Shown here piece after piece: positions 23,173 through 24,304 of a stretch of DNA of 24,304 bases. A model generated the notes under the pieces. It was not told where the DNA came from. It saw nothing but the letters and a program-made list of their open reading frames with translations, and ran no database searches. Every line of letters starts with the position of its first letter. Within the stretch, counting starts at the first letter, position 1. Origin of the DNA: Bacteroidales bacterium H4. Its GTDB lineage: Bacteria > Bacteroidota > Bacteroidia > Bacteroidales > Muribaculaceae. The translations under genes and the position numbers were made by a program. Where the stretch lies: positions 1-24,304 of the forward strand of contig DAAP01000031.1 in NCBI GenBank assembly GCA_001701165.1, written 5' to 3'.

Positions 23173-24304
23173 TTATCGCTTTCCCAGTTTAGACAACTGA
23201 CGAAATAGTTGCTCCCACTTATCGGCAATAGTCGATAAATCAAATTGGTTTGATTTTTTATAGCTGTTTTCGGCCATAGCAACTCGTTTGGGCTCATTTC
23301 CCATTAGTTGCGCAAGCCGTTCTGCATATCCATTGATATTAAAGGGCTTAACAAGAACGCCATCAACGCCATCGTTAATAATGTCCGATGCCGCCTCGTA
23401 GCTATCAAAAGACACTGGAATACACTTATGAGATATTGCTTCAGCCAAAACCATAGGAAATCCTTCATAATTTGAGGTTAAGCATACAAAAGCTGCCTTT
23501 TTATAATATGGAGTTGGGTTTTGGCGACCCTCGAAGCTGACATCTTTCAACTTCAAGTCTTTGGCAATTTTCTTAATCGCGGACAAATCCGGGCCATCTC
23601 CTACAAGTATCAAACGCCAACCTTTTGCTCTACTATCATTTTGAAGGCACGCCCACACACGCAGAAGTTTATCCATTCTTTTTTGAGGAAGATCCATCCT
23701 ACCGACATATAACACTATATGTTCTTTTTCTCCGAAATCGCCATATGTCTCTACGACCGCAGGATTAGGTATCGCAATCGCATTGCCGAGAGCCTTAAAT
23801 TGATGACGATAACCACTGGACAGCAAAACAACCGCGTCAGAATTGGATGAAAGCCATTGATAATATCGGGCACGCTTATTATAATACCTAAGACGCAACA
23901 ACGGGTTCAATAGTATTCGCACAAAACGCTCAGCCTTATTTCTGGCAAGCAATTTATTCATATCGTTGAAATTTGCTAACATCAGCTTCGGATTAGAATG
24001 CAAGACACTGACAAACGCACAATTATTCAATCCGTATGGAATCAACGAAGTCTCCGGATAACACAATGCATATTGATTGATGACTATTTCGATTCTGTTG
24101 TCACTAATCACCTTCGTTATAAAGCGTTTTTTTTCGTCATCCGTCTGTAAGGACGCAGGCATATGGATTACCTTATACGCTGTATCAACCATACTCGCCT
24201 TATCTGCAATGAGTATTAGCGCCGAAACATTGTGCCCTCGATGCGCCAATTCCGTCGCTAGCATATCAGAAACTCTTTCTATACCCAATATTGTCCTAAA
24301 TAAA
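23173..24304 (-). CDS. Glycosyltransferase family 4 (GT-B fold), 5' end outside window
   Basis: This enzyme likely moves a sugar from a nucleotide-sugar donor during polysaccharide or glycolipid assembly at the inner face of the membrane. Visible GT4 signatures are LGIERVSDMLATELAHRGH (N-terminal acceptor-domain helix), YVGRMDLPQKRMDKLLR (start of donor domain), LVGDGPD, and the EX7E motif in NYEGFPMVLAEAISHKCIP. The frame is open to the window edge (encoding LFRTIL before GIERV), and the only start inside the window is a TTG at 24286-24288. The true ATG is therefore probably a dozen or so codons beyond the edge. Base composition is visibly more A/T-rich than all other genes here, which often marks transferred capsule or O-antigen clusters. 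Sugar and acceptor cannot be read from sequence. Confidence 0.9.
   Translation of the reverse strand, partial: LFRTILGIERVSDMLATELAHRGHNVSALILIADKASMVDTAYKVIHMPASLQTDDEKKRFITKVISDNRIEIVINQYALCYPETSLIPYGLNNCAFVSVLHSNPKLMLANFNDMNKLLARNKAERFVRILLNPLLRLRYYNKRARYYQWLSSNSDAVVLLSSGYRHQFKALGNAIAIPNPAVVETYGDFGEKEHIVLYVGRMDLPQKRMDKLLRVWACLQNDSRAKGWRLILVGDGPDLSAIKKIAKDLKLKDVSFEGRQNPTPYYKKAAFVCLTSNYEGFPMVLAEAISHKCIPVSFDSYEAASDIINDGVDGVLVKPFNINGYAERLAQLMGNEPKRVAMAENSYKKSNQFDLSTIADKWEQLFRQLSKLGKR

Overview
The window looks like chromosomal DNA from a member of the order Bacteroidales. Three large surface or secreted proteins carry type IX secretion (T9SS) C-terminal sorting domains, promoters match the Bacteroidetes TAnnTTTG form, Shine-Dalgarno sites are mostly absent, and the housekeeping genes are of anaerobic gut type (class I fumarase, IorAB). 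A Muribaculaceae-like bacterium is my best guess, but it rests on general style and not on a marker gene. No rRNA, tRNA, CRISPR array or transposase was seen.

Layout, left to right. (1) guaA (GMP synthase, minus strand) has 9-bp repeat arrays on both sides. (2) Two tandem paralogous T9SS proteins of 1505 and 1466 residues, both minus strand, each have a long 5' leader and a related 3' terminator. (3) A 962-bp divergent intergenic region follows, with opposing promoters and a TATTGCGC dyad. (4) Class I fumarase (plus strand) is again bracketed by 9-bp repeat arrays. (5) A third T9SS protein (minus) is broken by a single-base frameshift near 16558. (6) A four-gene minus-strand operon reads iorA - iorB - PLP aminotransferase - CoA-transferase. 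(7) A lower-GC GT4 glycosyltransferase runs off the right edge, with its N-terminus outside the window.

How the genes fit together. The operon makes a coherent catabolic route, as an inference: amino acid to 2-oxoacid (aminotransferase), oxidative decarboxylation to an acyl- or aryl-CoA with reduced ferredoxin (IorAB), then release of the acid by CoA transfer. Aromatic amino acids to arylacetates is the likeliest substrate class. Fumarase fits the fumarate/succinate branch of Bacteroidales fermentation. The three T9SS proteins are beta-rich, multi-domain extracellular proteins of unknown ligand.

The most unusual signal is non-coding. Degenerate 9-bp repeats bracket both guaA and the fumarase gene in the same sense-strand arrangement: GNCYTTARR-type units on the 5' side, and ATGRGANNA-type direct units followed by their inverted complement on the 3' side. 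I know of no named element that matches, and a genome-wide search would settle whether it is a family.
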